Shown here: positions 34,823-44,196 of the stretch, piece by piece | Numbering within the stretch: position 1 is the first letter of the stretch | Layout: every line of letters starts with the position of its first letter | From: CALLPQ01 sp964392325 | GTDB taxonomy: Bacteria; Pseudomonadota; Alphaproteobacteria; Caulobacterales; Parvularculaceae | Direction: 5' to 3' | DNA: 64,000 nt | Assembly: GCA_964392325.1 (NCBI GenBank) | Contig: CAYMPJ010000009.1 | Location: 1 to 64,000 of the forward strand | The notes under the pieces: model-generated | The model's database searches: none | What the model saw: only the letters and a program-made list of their open reading frames with translations | Told to the model about the DNA's origin: nothing | Position numbers and translations under genes: made by a program

Positions 34823-34838
34823 GTTAATGTTTTATTAA
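34823..34838 (-). promoter_or_regulatory. CtrA-type binding site (TTAA-N7-TTAAC)
   Basis: On the minus strand the sequence reads TTAATAAAACATTAAC, an exact match to the CtrA consensus TTAA-N7-TTAAC, oriented towards the polytopic membrane protein gene that starts at 34767. Position and orientation are those of many CtrA-activated promoters. Confidence 0.5.
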
Positions 34839-34971
34839 TGTTAGTGAAAATCCAGTAAATGCTGTTGGCGAATGGCTTATACTAAGAACCCAATCACCAA
34901 CCTCGCATGCATCAAAAGAGTCTCTGCCCCGAAAATGCCTGGCCAGTCTCTTAAAAAATGGGTTAAATACT

Positions 34972-35415
34972 CTAGGATGTCTGCTCTGAAAACAAACTTC
35001 TCGCACTCTCCAACATATCAATTACCTGCTGGGGAATACCTTGATCTCTCATGAAATCACTAACTGAATTCAGCATTAGATCGGGATCATTACAGGTCTC
35101 ACCGAGCGTTTGCACATCGCGCAAAGCCTGACTGGTTTCCATTTTTTCGATCAACGATGTGACTGCCGTTAAGAGTTGCGCTGTACGCAATCCATTAAAA
35201 TTACCACTTTGCAGCGCATTACCGGATTTACGGAGGGTTTTCATAACCGGGCGAGTTTCGCGTTCAAACTCAGCCATTGCTGCATTCGCCCGTTTGCCAA
35301 TCCACTCGCCACTGCAAACTTCTTCCGGAAGAGGTTGGGTTGCACAGGCCGCCAATCCGAAAGTTATCGTAAAAGTAAAAATACCACTGACAAGAATATT
35401 TCGTATTTTGCTCAT
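34972..35415 (-). CDS. Small lipoprotein, function unknown
   Basis: This protein of about 147 residues has a lipoprotein signal peptide (MSKIRNILVSGIFTFTITFG, lipobox LAAC) and a helical mature domain (WIGKRANAAMAEFERETRPVMKTLRKSGNAL ... FMRDQGIPQQVIDMLESARSLF). Two further cysteines (EEVCSGEW, GETCNDP) could form a disulphide. The ATG at 35415 is preferred because AGGA sits eight bases upstream; the longer frame to 35484 adds an unlikely non-signal extension. It is predicted in the outer or inner membrane facing the periplasm. I recognise no family. Confidence 0.68.
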   Translation of the reverse strand: MSKIRNILVSGIFTFTITFGLAACATQPLPEEVCSGEWIGKRANAAMAEFERETRPVMKTLRKSGNALQSGNFNGLRTAQLLTAVTSLIEKMETSQALRDVQTLGETCNDPDLMLNSVSDFMRDQGIPQQVIDMLESARSLFSEQTS

Positions 35416-35689
35416 CGCCAAAATCCTAGCTCCTAAAAAATGCCCAAATTTACTTACGTAAAATTCGCCGCTAAGTACGGCCAAATTCTCTAATACTTGC
35501 CAGCCCGTCTATAGACCCTATCATTGTTGCCCGTGATAAGCAAAATCATTAAATTCCACACTTCAGACAATCACATCCCCAACACAAAACAACGCCCAAA
35601 AAAGCCATTAAAAACAGCCATCGACAAGTCACCATTGATGCCGGTAAACAATATGGGTTTCGTGCGGAAAACCTTGAAAGGCCAAACTT

Positions 35690-36946
35690 ATGTATCTCCC
35701 CAGCAGCAATACCGCTTTGGCAAAAATAGTTGTGATACTGTGCGCATGTTTTCTTATCTCATGCAGCAACGATCAAGATACAAAACCCCAAGGCGATCCC
35801 TCGATTTCTGAAACTGAAGAAAACCAGCCAGAGCCGTTTGACCCTGCCCTACCAAGAACTGTTGCAACCACCGATGAACCTATCACGCTCCCTGCTCCGG
35901 CAAATGGAATTGCTTTTTGGTCTCACCCGGACATCCCTTTTCATGGACTGGTCATCGCCGCGACCCCCAAAGGGGTATTTTCCCACACATTAGAGGGCGA
36001 CGAGCAATTGGAAGATCAGACCGGAAGCGCAGCATCTATAAATGCCAAAGGCGCGGCGCTGGCATATTTTCCCAAGGATGATAAGAGTTTAAACGCAAAA
36101 GCAACGGCAGTTTTTTCTACCTTTGATGAAAACAATCAAGCTTTTCGATTTTTCACCATCGATAACGCCTCGAGAGAATTTTCTGAAAACATCCTCTCTA
36201 TTCCGTATAGTGATAATTTTACCCAGTTCTGTCTCTCAAGTAATTCCGCAAAAAACGCGATAGATATCTATATACTTGATCAATCCAAACTGACTATCCA
36301 TACCCTTGCGAAATTACCCGATGGAGGTTTTGATTTGGGTGAAAAAGAGGTGAGACAAATCCCGGATTTACAAAGCTGCGCCGTTGCTCCGATCACCAAA
36401 AATGGATCAGTACAAAATGTTTATGGGATTACTAAAGCGGGAAATATTGTACGCCTTCCCTCAGGCGATGTGGTCGCCAACACTGAAATCATGAATGGGC
36501 ATCTAGCAATTTTTTCCAGCAAAAAAGATCCGGAAAATCCCCTTTCAGGCTCTACGATAGTCAATCAATTTTTTGTCCTTGATGAAGAAAGTGCGAAAAT
36601 TCATATTCTCGATAGTGATAGCGGCGCATTGCTTGGGATAATTTCTCTCGAAGATTATGATGAGGTAAAAGGGGTGACGGGGGCCAGCAGTATTGCGGCT
36701 GGTTCAGGTAATTTTGGTGGGCTCTATCGTGCAGGTGCCCTTGCCCTAGCCAGCAGCACCGATAATGATCAGCCAGCAATCCGGTTGACGCCCTTTCTCG
36801 CAATTGCGCGCACGCTTAATCTGGAAGTTGGCACGCCCGTTAGTTTGCGCAGCATTGCCGAGCAATCCAGCGAGGGAGTGAAAGCGATCAAACCGACATT
36901 GGATATCTCGATAGGCAATATTGGCAGCACACCTCAACCTAATTAA
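35690..36946 (+). CDS. Lipoprotein with possible phytase-like beta-propeller domain
   Basis: This 418-residue protein has a signal peptide ending in lipobox LISC (about residue 25), a Pro/Glu-rich linker, and a beta-rich domain. Strands such as ANGIAFWSHPDIPFHGLVIAATPKGVFSHTLEG, LSSNSAKNAIDIYILDQSKLTIHTL and NQFFVLDEESAKIHILDSDSGALLGIISL give the blade rhythm of a beta-propeller. The opening WSHP...LVIAATPKG resembles beta-propeller phytases (D-x-AIWVHP...VIGTDKKGG), which cleave phytate, but several calcium-binding Asp/Glu positions are not obvious. AAAGG eight bases upstream supports the start. It is convergent with ctaA, with only five bases between stops. Treat the enzymatic idea as weak. 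Confidence 0.55.
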   Translation: MYLPSSNTALAKIVVILCACFLISCSNDQDTKPQGDPSISETEENQPEPFDPALPRTVATTDEPITLPAPANGIAFWSHPDIPFHGLVIAATPKGVFSHTLEGDEQLEDQTGSAASINAKGAALAYFPKDDKSLNAKATAVFSTFDENNQAFRFFTIDNASREFSENILSIPYSDNFTQFCLSSNSAKNAIDIYILDQSKLTIHTLAKLPDGGFDLGEKEVRQIPDLQSCAVAPITKNGSVQNVYGITKAGNIVRLPSGDVVANTEIMNGHLAIFSSKKDPENPLSGSTIVNQFFVLDEESAKIHILDSDSGALLGIISLEDYDEVKGVTGASSIAAGSGNFGGLYRAGALALASSTDNDQPAIRLTPFLAIARTLNLEVGTPVSLRSIAEQSSEGVKAIKPTLDISIGNIGSTPQPN

Positions 36947-36951
36947 TCGAT

Positions 36952-37983
36952 CTAATATGCGCGATGCGCCGTTACAATTGCCATAAATAGAACGATTATA
37001 GCGCCAGCTTGATGCAACAAACCTAACCAAAGGGGCGTATGGAGCACCAGTGTGAAAATTCCAAGGATCGCCTGGGCGCTCACTGCAAACAATAATAATC
37101 CCGCATAGCGCTTGATGGGTGTGGCGCGCGCATTTAAAAAGAATAAGATTGCCGCTGCAAATATTATATAGGCCCAAAGGCGATGATTAAATTGTACTGC
37201 CGCAACGCTTTCGAAAAGATCAGCAAATTTGGGAGTCGCGGAAAAATAAGCCTCAGGAAAAAACTGCCCGTCCATGAGCGGCCAGCTATTAAACGTTGAC
37301 CCGGCTCGCAACCCCGCAACAAAAGCCCCTAAAATAATCTGTATAAAGATAGCCCCGGCTAACAAAAATGCACCTGTAGATATCGATTTTTTGGATCGCA
37401 AAGCCATACCTTCATGCGTCCTGTCACCAACGCGCAGATCCAGTGCAATCCATGCCATCAAAGCAAACAATATTACCGCAAGGCTCAAATGCGCTGCAAG
37501 GCGGTATTGGCTGACATCAACCCGCTCGCTAAGACCGCTCTTGACCATATACCAGCCCATAAACCCTTGCAGCCCGCCAAGCAGTAACAAGCCAAACAGT
37601 TTCAGCGCCAGACCTCTCGATAATTGCCGGGTGACCAGAAAAAATACAAAGGGAACGAAAAAAGCAAAACCAATTAAACGGCCTAAAAATCGATGTCCCC
37701 ACTCCCACCAATAGATAAATTTAAATTCATCAAGACTCATGCCAAAATTGATTTGTTCATATTCGGGAATACGCTGATATTTCTCAAATTCGCTGAGCCA
37801 GTGCGCTTCACTCAAAGGGGGGAGAGCGCCTGTAACAGGTTTCCATTCAGTAATCGAAAGGCCCGAATCCGTCAGCCGCGTCGCGCCCCCGACAATCACC
37901 ATGAGCATCACCAGCGCGCACATAAAAAATAGCCACGCGGAGATACGAGCATTTGCGGGAGAAATTGAATTTACGCCTGTCAT
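36952..37983 (-). CDS. ctaA: Haem A synthase (COX15/CtaA)
   Basis: This integral membrane enzyme oxidises haem O to haem A for cytochrome aa3 oxidase. The 343 residues have eight membrane segments; the haem-ligand histidine motifs EWGHRFLGR, AAHLSLAV, FNHRLWAY and LHQAGA are all present. ATRLTDSGLSITEWKPVTGALPPLSEAHW is the type 2 COX15 signature of alphaproteobacteria. Length matches the usual 340-360. It is isolated from the ctaB/ctaG/coxBC genes, which lie outside the window. Confidence 0.95.
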   Translation of the reverse strand: MTGVNSISPANARISAWLFFMCALVMLMVIVGGATRLTDSGLSITEWKPVTGALPPLSEAHWLSEFEKYQRIPEYEQINFGMSLDEFKFIYWWEWGHRFLGRLIGFAFFVPFVFFLVTRQLSRGLALKLFGLLLLGGLQGFMGWYMVKSGLSERVDVSQYRLAAHLSLAVILFALMAWIALDLRVGDRTHEGMALRSKKSISTGAFLLAGAIFIQIILGAFVAGLRAGSTFNSWPLMDGQFFPEAYFSATPKFADLFESVAAVQFNHRLWAYIIFAAAILFFLNARATPIKRYAGLLLFAVSAQAILGIFTLVLHTPLWLGLLHQAGAIIVLFMAIVTAHRAY

Positions 37984-38079
37984 AGAAGAAGGATTTATAA
38001 CCCTTCCCTAGCCCGCAACAGGCGGCCAACCGTCGCGGGGTAAGGCTGACAAGAGCCCCAAAAAATCAAAAAATCTCAA

Positions 38080-38919
38080 TCAGCTCTTCTTTGTGTCATC
38101 CACAATATTCATACTCGCAACACCGCTATGGCCTAGCGGTGTACTCGCAAAGGGGCCTCCCACACAAAGATGCGCCGGATCTGAGGGATCTGCTGGCGGT
38201 GCATTTCGTAAAACTTCGTCAGCAAATTGTTCAGCATTATCCTTTGGCTGATAACCAAGATCATTCGCGCTGCTATTTCGTACCGGCACCCGGTCATTAT
38301 TGGACACACCGTAAACAACCTTAAACCCGGTCTCGTGCGCATTGATGGATTTTTCTACCAGCTGGATTAAATCATCATAAGAAAGCCATGTCCCCAACGC
38401 ACGCACATTATTAACCTGCGCACATGAAATTATACGCATACAAACCGCTTCCATCCCGCGTTTGTCCCAATACATAGAAGCAAGATCTTCTGCGAAACAT
38501 TTTGTCAAACCATAATAAGTATCCGGACGGTGGGGTGCGTCCACATCAATTTTGTCCGAGCTCAAATGCATACCAACAGCATGAATAGAACTGGCATAGA
38601 CGACCCGCCGGATTTTATTTTTATAGGCTGCCTCCCAAATATTATAGGCACCAATAATATTGGGCCCCAAAATTTGCTCAAAAGGCGCTTCATCACCGAT
38701 AGCGCCAAAATGCACAACCATATCAGCCCCTTCAAGGACCGATTCAATTTCGGCATATGCTTCCAAATTGGCTTTTTCATAAACTTCGCCGGGATAAAGG
38801 TTTCCGATTTCCTCAACCCTATCTGTCGAAACTAATATTTTGCAAAGCCGTGTTAAAGGTTCTCGCAAATAAGAACCAAGCCGTCCGGCAGCGCCTGTTA
38901 AAACTATTTTTTCGAGCAT
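38080..38919 (-). CDS. NAD-dependent uronate-dehydrogenase-like SDR
   Basis: This 279-residue extended short-chain dehydrogenase/reductase has Rossmann motif TGAAGRLG (8-15) and catalytic YxxxK in YYGLTKCFAEDLASMYW. The blocks VVHFGAIGDEAPFEQILGPNIIGAYNIWEAA and NDLGYQPKDNAEQFADEVL match uronate dehydrogenase (Udh) of Agrobacterium/Pseudomonas closely (G-x-x-PF-x-xIL-x-x-NI-x-G, LGW-PKDNAE). Udh oxidises galacturonate and glucuronate to aldarolactones. Here the gene is the last of a hydantoinase/oxidase cluster (30 bases after the FAD oxidase stop), so its real substrate may be different. Confidence 0.78.
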   Translation of the reverse strand: MLEKIVLTGAAGRLGSYLREPLTRLCKILVSTDRVEEIGNLYPGEVYEKANLEAYAEIESVLEGADMVVHFGAIGDEAPFEQILGPNIIGAYNIWEAAYKNKIRRVVYASSIHAVGMHLSSDKIDVDAPHRPDTYYGLTKCFAEDLASMYWDKRGMEAVCMRIISCAQVNNVRALGTWLSYDDLIQLVEKSINAHETGFKVVYGVSNNDRVPVRNSSANDLGYQPKDNAEQFADEVLRNAPPADPSDPAHLCVGGPFASTPLGHSGVASMNIVDDTKKS

Positions 38920-38949
38920 GGTTTTTTCTTTATACCTATCAAATGAATA

Positions 38950-40170
38950 TTAAATAACCGCAGTTTCGAGAAACGGTTTGTTATGCACAATACGGTCATA
39001 GTGGAAGGGGGATAAATCAAGACTACGATAGTTACCATAAGTAATCAATTCTGCCATAGCGCGCCCCATCGCAGGCGATTGTTGAAAGCCGTGGCCGGAA
39101 AACCCGGTTAGAAAAGAAAAATTTTGAATTTCGGGATGCGGCCCTAAAATGGCATTTTGATCGAAAACATTAAAATCATAATGCCCTACCCAGGAATTGA
39201 TAACTTTAATAGCCTCAAATTGTGGAATTCGATTAGCGATAGCGGGCCAGATTTTTTGCTCCCACAAATCATGATCTTCTTCAAAATCATCATAATCAAC
39301 CCTTTGATCATTTTCGGGAGACCCGCCAGCCATATAATATAGCCCGTCCGTTCTAAAATGAACCCCGGAAGGGTCGATCGTCAACGGCAAATCCCGGTCC
39401 AACGGGTTTTGCGCGGCGAAAATATAGGTGTACCGTTTTCGCGGCTCTATGGGGATATCGATATCCAGAATTTTGGCAATTTCAACGGACCTTGTTCCAG
39501 CGGCATTAATCAATGTACCGCACATTATTTCTTCTCCGGTCTTCAGGGTAATGGATTCTACTTTGTCTCCGGCTTTATTTTTTTGAATTGCCACGACCTC
39601 GTTATCCAAATACTCCACACCCGATTCCCGCGCCGTTCGCTTCCACCATTCGAACAATGTATTTCCATCAAAATAACCCTCATCAATCAGGTTATGACTG
39701 CCCACAAGAATATCATCGGTTTTATAAAACGGATAGTCGCGCGCGATCTCGGCCCCACTCATGATTTTTGTACCCGCGCCGCATGCTTCTTGTATCTTTT
39801 GATTTTGCCGTAAAAGTTCTGAAAATTCTTCAGTGTTGGAAAGATACATATAGCCAAAACTATTAAAGAAAACCTCTGGCACGCGATCATCATTGCCTAT
39901 ATAGCCGCGAAAATTTCGAATATAGTCCGCGGCAAATTGAGAAATTTTTACATTAAGCTCACGGGAAAACTGTTGACGAACGCAGCTATTCGTACGTGAA
40001 GTTGCGGCATATTCGTAACTATGGTCACGCTCGACAACCAGAACAGCCCCATCAAAATCCGAGTTTTGGCTTAAGAACCACGATAGAGAAGACCCCAACA
40101 TAGCACCACCGATTATCACCACATCATAAGAGGATTTAACCGGTATATTTGTTATTGGGCTAAGTTTCAT
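38950..40170 (-). CDS. FAD-dependent amine/amino-acid oxidase (DAO family)
   Basis: This flavoprotein of about 406 residues has dinucleotide-binding VVIIGGAMLGSSLSWFL near the N-terminus and a matching ERD at the end of strand 2. The C-terminal DAO block (FLTGFSGHGFQQSPAMGRAMAELI) is the sarcosine/dimethylglycine oxidase-type FAD signature. The middle RKRYTYIF...DPSGVHFRTDGLYYMAGGSPE resembles FOXRED1-type proteins. It would oxidise a secondary or N-methyl amino acid to an imine, passing electrons to O2 or a carrier. The open frame overlaps the end of hyuB by 23 bases; I choose the ATG at 40170, with other in-frame starts at 40176 and 40182. The tight overlap implies translational coupling with hyuB. 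Confidence 0.82.
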   Translation of the reverse strand: MKLSPITNIPVKSSYDVVIIGGAMLGSSLSWFLSQNSDFDGAVLVVERDHSYEYAATSRTNSCVRQQFSRELNVKISQFAADYIRNFRGYIGNDDRVPEVFFNSFGYMYLSNTEEFSELLRQNQKIQEACGAGTKIMSGAEIARDYPFYKTDDILVGSHNLIDEGYFDGNTLFEWWKRTARESGVEYLDNEVVAIQKNKAGDKVESITLKTGEEIMCGTLINAAGTRSVEIAKILDIDIPIEPRKRYTYIFAAQNPLDRDLPLTIDPSGVHFRTDGLYYMAGGSPENDQRVDYDDFEEDHDLWEQKIWPAIANRIPQFEAIKVINSWVGHYDFNVFDQNAILGPHPEIQNFSFLTGFSGHGFQQSPAMGRAMAELITYGNYRSLDLSPFHYDRIVHNKPFLETAVI

Positions 40171-41860
40171 TATCATCACCAATCAGTTGCAAGATTTGAT
40201 GACGATTTAAACCATAATCGGCCTGAGCCTGTGCAAGAGATATATATCCCTTGATCAAGTCATCCTTGATCAAGGCATGATCACGCTTTTCCGGATCGCC
40301 ATAGCCTGCCCCGCCAGGAAAGGATAATAAAACCTTGCGCCCTTCCGGCACAAATTGCTTTCCTTTTCCTTTCATCTGCACACCATCATCGCGCTTAATG
40401 GTTGTTGGCGCACCTGCATGCCCGCCCCGTCTTCCCTGTGCGGGATGATCGACACGGTCAAACATCGCAGAAAAATCAAACTCATAACCTTCTCTGGCAC
40501 CGACCTCCATATGCTGGCCCAAACCGCCACGATATTGACCCGCCCCGCCGCTATCACTGCGCAATTCCTTACGCCAAATCACAACCGGTCCGGTATGTTC
40601 GGTTGCTTCAACCGGCATTGTCATAACGCCGGAAGGAAATGCCGTCGCATTTAATCCGTCCAATGAAGGCCTTGCCCCCGCCCCTCCGGAATTGAAGGTC
40701 AAAACCTCAGCATGCTCACCCAAATGCGCATTGGCGCCAACCTCGCTATTAGGACGCAATGAAAGTTGAAAATTACATATGGTGCCCGCCCCTTCTGCGG
40801 GAGCAATTCCGGGAACAATTTTGTCAAGCGCGTTAAATACAGTATCGGGAACCATATGACCGATCACATGACGCAAAGCGACAGGCGCGGGATGTAGCGC
40901 ATTAACAATACAATTATCTGGCGCAGTCGTTACAAAAGGGGCAAGTGAAGCGGCATTATTTGGAATTTCCGGCGCGATCGCACATTTTAGCGCATAACAG
41001 GCATATGCCTTGGTATAAACGAGCGGTACATTAATCCCATTGGCATCAATCCCTGATGATCCGGTAAAGTCACAGCGAATTTCATCTTCCAAAACATCAA
41101 GCGACACTTTAAGGCGAACAGGTTTATTAAACCCATCTATCATCATCTCGCCTTCGGCGCTTTTGCGTGGGAGTGCTGCAATTTTTTCTAATGTGGCGCG
41201 GCGAGAATTATCCAGAATAAAGGCTGAAATCATTTCCAGATCATTCAACTCAAATTCCGCCAACATATCCTGAAGGCGGCGATCACCTATCTCGTTACAG
41301 GTTGCAAGAGCATAAATATCTCCAACAACCTGCTTGGGTTCACGAACATTAGAGCGCAGCAAATTAATCAGCGTTGTATTAAACTGGCCCCGTTCAGCCA
41401 ATTTCATTATGGGAATATAAAATCCTTCTTCATAGATAGACCCCGCATCGGCGCCAAAACCCCGACCACCAATATCAACTACGTGCGCAGTGCATCCAAA
41501 AAAGCCGACATGCTTTCCCTTATAAAAAGAGGGGCTAACGACTGTGATGTCGTGAAGATGCCCCGTTCCCTTCCAGGGATCATTGGTAATATAAACATCG
41601 CCCTCATACATATTTTCATGGCCAATTTCATCTATGAAATGGACAACCGCATCGGCCATTGCATTAACATGCCCGGGCGTTCCGGTAACCGCTTGGGTCA
41701 ACATATTACCGGCCATATCATAAACGCCCGCTGACAGATCACCCGCTTCACGCACTGAGGTCGAAAAGGCAGTGCGTATTAAAGCCTGAGCCTGCTCTTC
41801 TACAACCGATATCAACCGGTTCCACATAATCTGACTGAAAATCGAAGATTTATTTTTCAT
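40160..41860 (-). CDS. hyuB: Hydantoinase B / oxoprolinase family subunit
   Basis: This 566-residue subunit pairs with HyuA to make ATP-dependent hydantoin, N-methylhydantoin, oxoproline or acetone carboxylase-type enzymes. The N-terminal signature WNRLISVVEEQAQALIRTAFSTSVREAGDLSAGVYD is diagnostic, followed by GTPGHVNAMADAVVHF, NDPWKGTGHLHDITVV, VPGIAPAEGAG and a C-terminal KGKGKQFVPEGRKVLLSFPGGAGYGDP. The start overlaps the hyuA stop by four bases (ATGA), the hallmark of coupled translation. Substrate is not determined by sequence; the downstream FAD amine oxidase makes an N-methylhydantoin/sarcosine route attractive, though unproven. Confidence 0.92.
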   Translation of the reverse strand: MKNKSSIFSQIMWNRLISVVEEQAQALIRTAFSTSVREAGDLSAGVYDMAGNMLTQAVTGTPGHVNAMADAVVHFIDEIGHENMYEGDVYITNDPWKGTGHLHDITVVSPSFYKGKHVGFFGCTAHVVDIGGRGFGADAGSIYEEGFYIPIMKLAERGQFNTTLINLLRSNVREPKQVVGDIYALATCNEIGDRRLQDMLAEFELNDLEMISAFILDNSRRATLEKIAALPRKSAEGEMMIDGFNKPVRLKVSLDVLEDEIRCDFTGSSGIDANGINVPLVYTKAYACYALKCAIAPEIPNNAASLAPFVTTAPDNCIVNALHPAPVALRHVIGHMVPDTVFNALDKIVPGIAPAEGAGTICNFQLSLRPNSEVGANAHLGEHAEVLTFNSGGAGARPSLDGLNATAFPSGVMTMPVEATEHTGPVVIWRKELRSDSGGAGQYRGGLGQHMEVGAREGYEFDFSAMFDRVDHPAQGRRGGHAGAPTTIKRDDGVQMKGKGKQFVPEGRKVLLSFPGGAGYGDPEKRDHALIKDDLIKGYISLAQAQADYGLNRHQILQLIGDDNET

Positions 41861-43974
41861 CGCGCCGACCCTCTATTTTCCTTGGTGTCGCCCCCAATAA
41901 TATCAAGACGTACATCCATACACCCATCTTTTTGTAGAATTGCCTGTGATTGGGAGGGAATAATGATTGTCGTTTCACGCTCTGGAAAGGCGGCAGGGCC
42001 GTTGACTTTTTCACCATTTTCCAATGATGTTTTATCCACCACCGCACTGTCAACAAACTCGGCGCTAGCAGAGTCAAACATTAATCTCTTTACGGAAGAT
42101 TTATAAGTTTCAGTTGCCTCGACTTGTTGAACCGGAATGATTTTTTCAGTTACAGTACTGGTATTCACAGCCCAAACCGTAATTTCAATATCCACATCCT
42201 CTACAGTACGCTCAAATAAAGCACGATAGTGATGTTCAAATAGCTCTTTTAAAATATCGAAATCAGGCGCACTTGCATGTTCCTCAGGAACGACAACCGG
42301 AATTTCAGAACCCTGACCGGCATAGCGCATATAGACCCGCAAAATCGATACTAATTCTTCATCAACCCCGCAATCACGAACAAACTGGCTGGTTTCCTCG
42401 CGCAACTGGCTGAGCATTTTTTCGACTCCCGGTGCGTCATAATCGGATAATCGCATATACAAACTGCGCGTCGCCTCGAAGCTAAACGGCGCTTTCAAAA
42501 ACCCTATGGCAGAACCCACACCCGCCCCTTCTGGAATTAACAAACGATCAATTCCCAGTTTTTCGCAAACCCGCGCCGCATGAAGGGGCGCTGCGCCGCC
42601 AAAAGCGATCATTGTATAATCATCAAGATTTTCGCCATTTTCTACAGCATGAACACGCGCCGCATTCGCCATATTTTCGTCGACCATCTCGCAAATACCA
42701 AATGCCCCTATCTCCGGGTTCATATCGAGCTTTTCACCGATATGCTTATGGACAGCATTTTTGGCTTTATCTTTATCGAGTATAATCGAGCCGCCAGCAA
42801 AATTATCCGCATCAAGACGTCCCAGTACCAAGTCTGCATCGGTCACCGCCGGACGCTCACCGCCGCGCGCATAACAGGCAGGTCCTGGCTGGGAGCCAGC
42901 CGATTGGGGTCCCACCCGGATTTGCGCCAGTTCATCCACATAAGCGAGAGAGCCTCCCCCTGCACCAATTTCAACCATATCAATAACAGGAATAGAAATC
43001 GGCATGCCGGAGCCTTTTTTGAACCGGTAACTTCGGGCAACTTCAAAAACCCGGCTGGTTTTAGGAGTTTGCTCCTTAATCAGACAAATTTTTGCGGTTG
43101 TCCCTCCCATATCGAAGGATAAAACCTTATCAAGATTATATTTTGCGGCAATATGGGCGGCAAAGACCGCGCCGCCGGCCGGACCGGATTCAACCAAACG
43201 CACGGGAAAATTTGCTGCATTTTCGAGCGAGATAATACCCCCGCCCGAATGCATCATAAATACCGGACAATCGATACCCACCTCCCCAAGGCGCTCTCGC
43301 AGGCGCCCCAAATAGGTTTTCATCATCGGTTTTATATAGGCATTGGCAACGACTGTATTAAACCGCTCATATTCGCGCATTTGCGAAGATACTTCACTCG
43401 ACAGAGAAACCATCAAGCCGGGCAGATGGGAGTGCAAAATCCCGGCAATGCGTTTTTCATGGTCACTGTTTGCATAAGCATGCATCAGGCCAATTGCGAT
43501 ACTATCATAACCCTCCGATTTCAAAGTCGCCACGAGCGCCTGAACATCATCCTCATTCAATGGCAGTAGAACATCACCATTCGCGGCGATACGCTCCCTG
43601 ACACAATAGCGGTGCTCACGCGATAAGAGCGGTTCTGGTAATTTCAGATTTAAATCATATTGCTCGAAGCGTGATTCAGTGCGCATCTCGATCACATCAC
43701 GAAAGCCTTTTGTGGTGATGAGCGCGACTTTAGCGCCATTGCGTTCGATCAGGGCATTGGTCGCCAATGTCGTGCCGTGAACGATCTGCTCGATTTTTGA
43801 AGGGAGAATGCCAGCCTTTTCGCAAACTTCAGTAATAGCGATTAGGATCGCCTCTTCAGGGACATGGTGGGTGGTCAAAACCTTTGTGGAAAATTGCTGT
43901 TGGTCAATCCGCAGAACGACATCTGTGAAAGTGCCGCCAATATCAACACCGAGCCTGATTACAGGTTTAGCCAT
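41857..43974 (-). CDS. hyuA: Hydantoinase A / oxoprolinase family ATP-hydrolysing subunit
   Basis: This 705-residue subunit has an N-terminal acetate-kinase-like fold: RLGVDIGGTFTDVVLRID (phosphate-binding 1), GTTLATNALIERNGAKVALITTKGFRDVIEMR, and a central SFDMGGTTAKICLI (phosphate-binding 2). The blocks VESGPAGGAVFA, IDMVEIGAGGGSLAYVDELAQIRVGPQSAGSQPGPACYARGGERPAVTDADLVLGRLD and IAFGGAAPLHAARVCEKLGIDRLLIPEGAGVGSAIGFLKAP are textbook HyuA. It is first in the leftward cluster hyuA-hyuB-oxidase-SDR, divergent from a sulfotransferase gene. No regulator or transporter is adjacent. Confidence 0.93.
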   Translation of the reverse strand: MAKPVIRLGVDIGGTFTDVVLRIDQQQFSTKVLTTHHVPEEAILIAITEVCEKAGILPSKIEQIVHGTTLATNALIERNGAKVALITTKGFRDVIEMRTESRFEQYDLNLKLPEPLLSREHRYCVRERIAANGDVLLPLNEDDVQALVATLKSEGYDSIAIGLMHAYANSDHEKRIAGILHSHLPGLMVSLSSEVSSQMREYERFNTVVANAYIKPMMKTYLGRLRERLGEVGIDCPVFMMHSGGGIISLENAANFPVRLVESGPAGGAVFAAHIAAKYNLDKVLSFDMGGTTAKICLIKEQTPKTSRVFEVARSYRFKKGSGMPISIPVIDMVEIGAGGGSLAYVDELAQIRVGPQSAGSQPGPACYARGGERPAVTDADLVLGRLDADNFAGGSIILDKDKAKNAVHKHIGEKLDMNPEIGAFGICEMVDENMANAARVHAVENGENLDDYTMIAFGGAAPLHAARVCEKLGIDRLLIPEGAGVGSAIGFLKAPFSFEATRSLYMRLSDYDAPGVEKMLSQLREETSQFVRDCGVDEELVSILRVYMRYAGQGSEIPVVVPEEHASAPDFDILKELFEHHYRALFERTVEDVDIEITVWAVNTSTVTEKIIPVQQVEATETYKSSVKRLMFDSASAEFVDSAVVDKTSLENGEKVNGPAAFPERETTIIIPSQSQAILQKDGCMDVRLDIIGGDTKENRGSAR

Positions 43975-44196
43975 TCAAAATTGTCCAATTCTCTCTCTAC
44001 GCGATAGGTTAGGCTATATTTCCACTAGAGTTGGGTCAAACATTTTTACCCGACGAGGAACGAAAAATATAAATTTTAGCTAAGCATCAAGGTTTTCCCG
44101 CACTTGAATAGGTGCGAAAACTTATGATTGCGATACGTTCGTTTTAGTTTATGGTTATCTGCTAATATAGATATTCGATGGGGGCTCTTTATTGTC

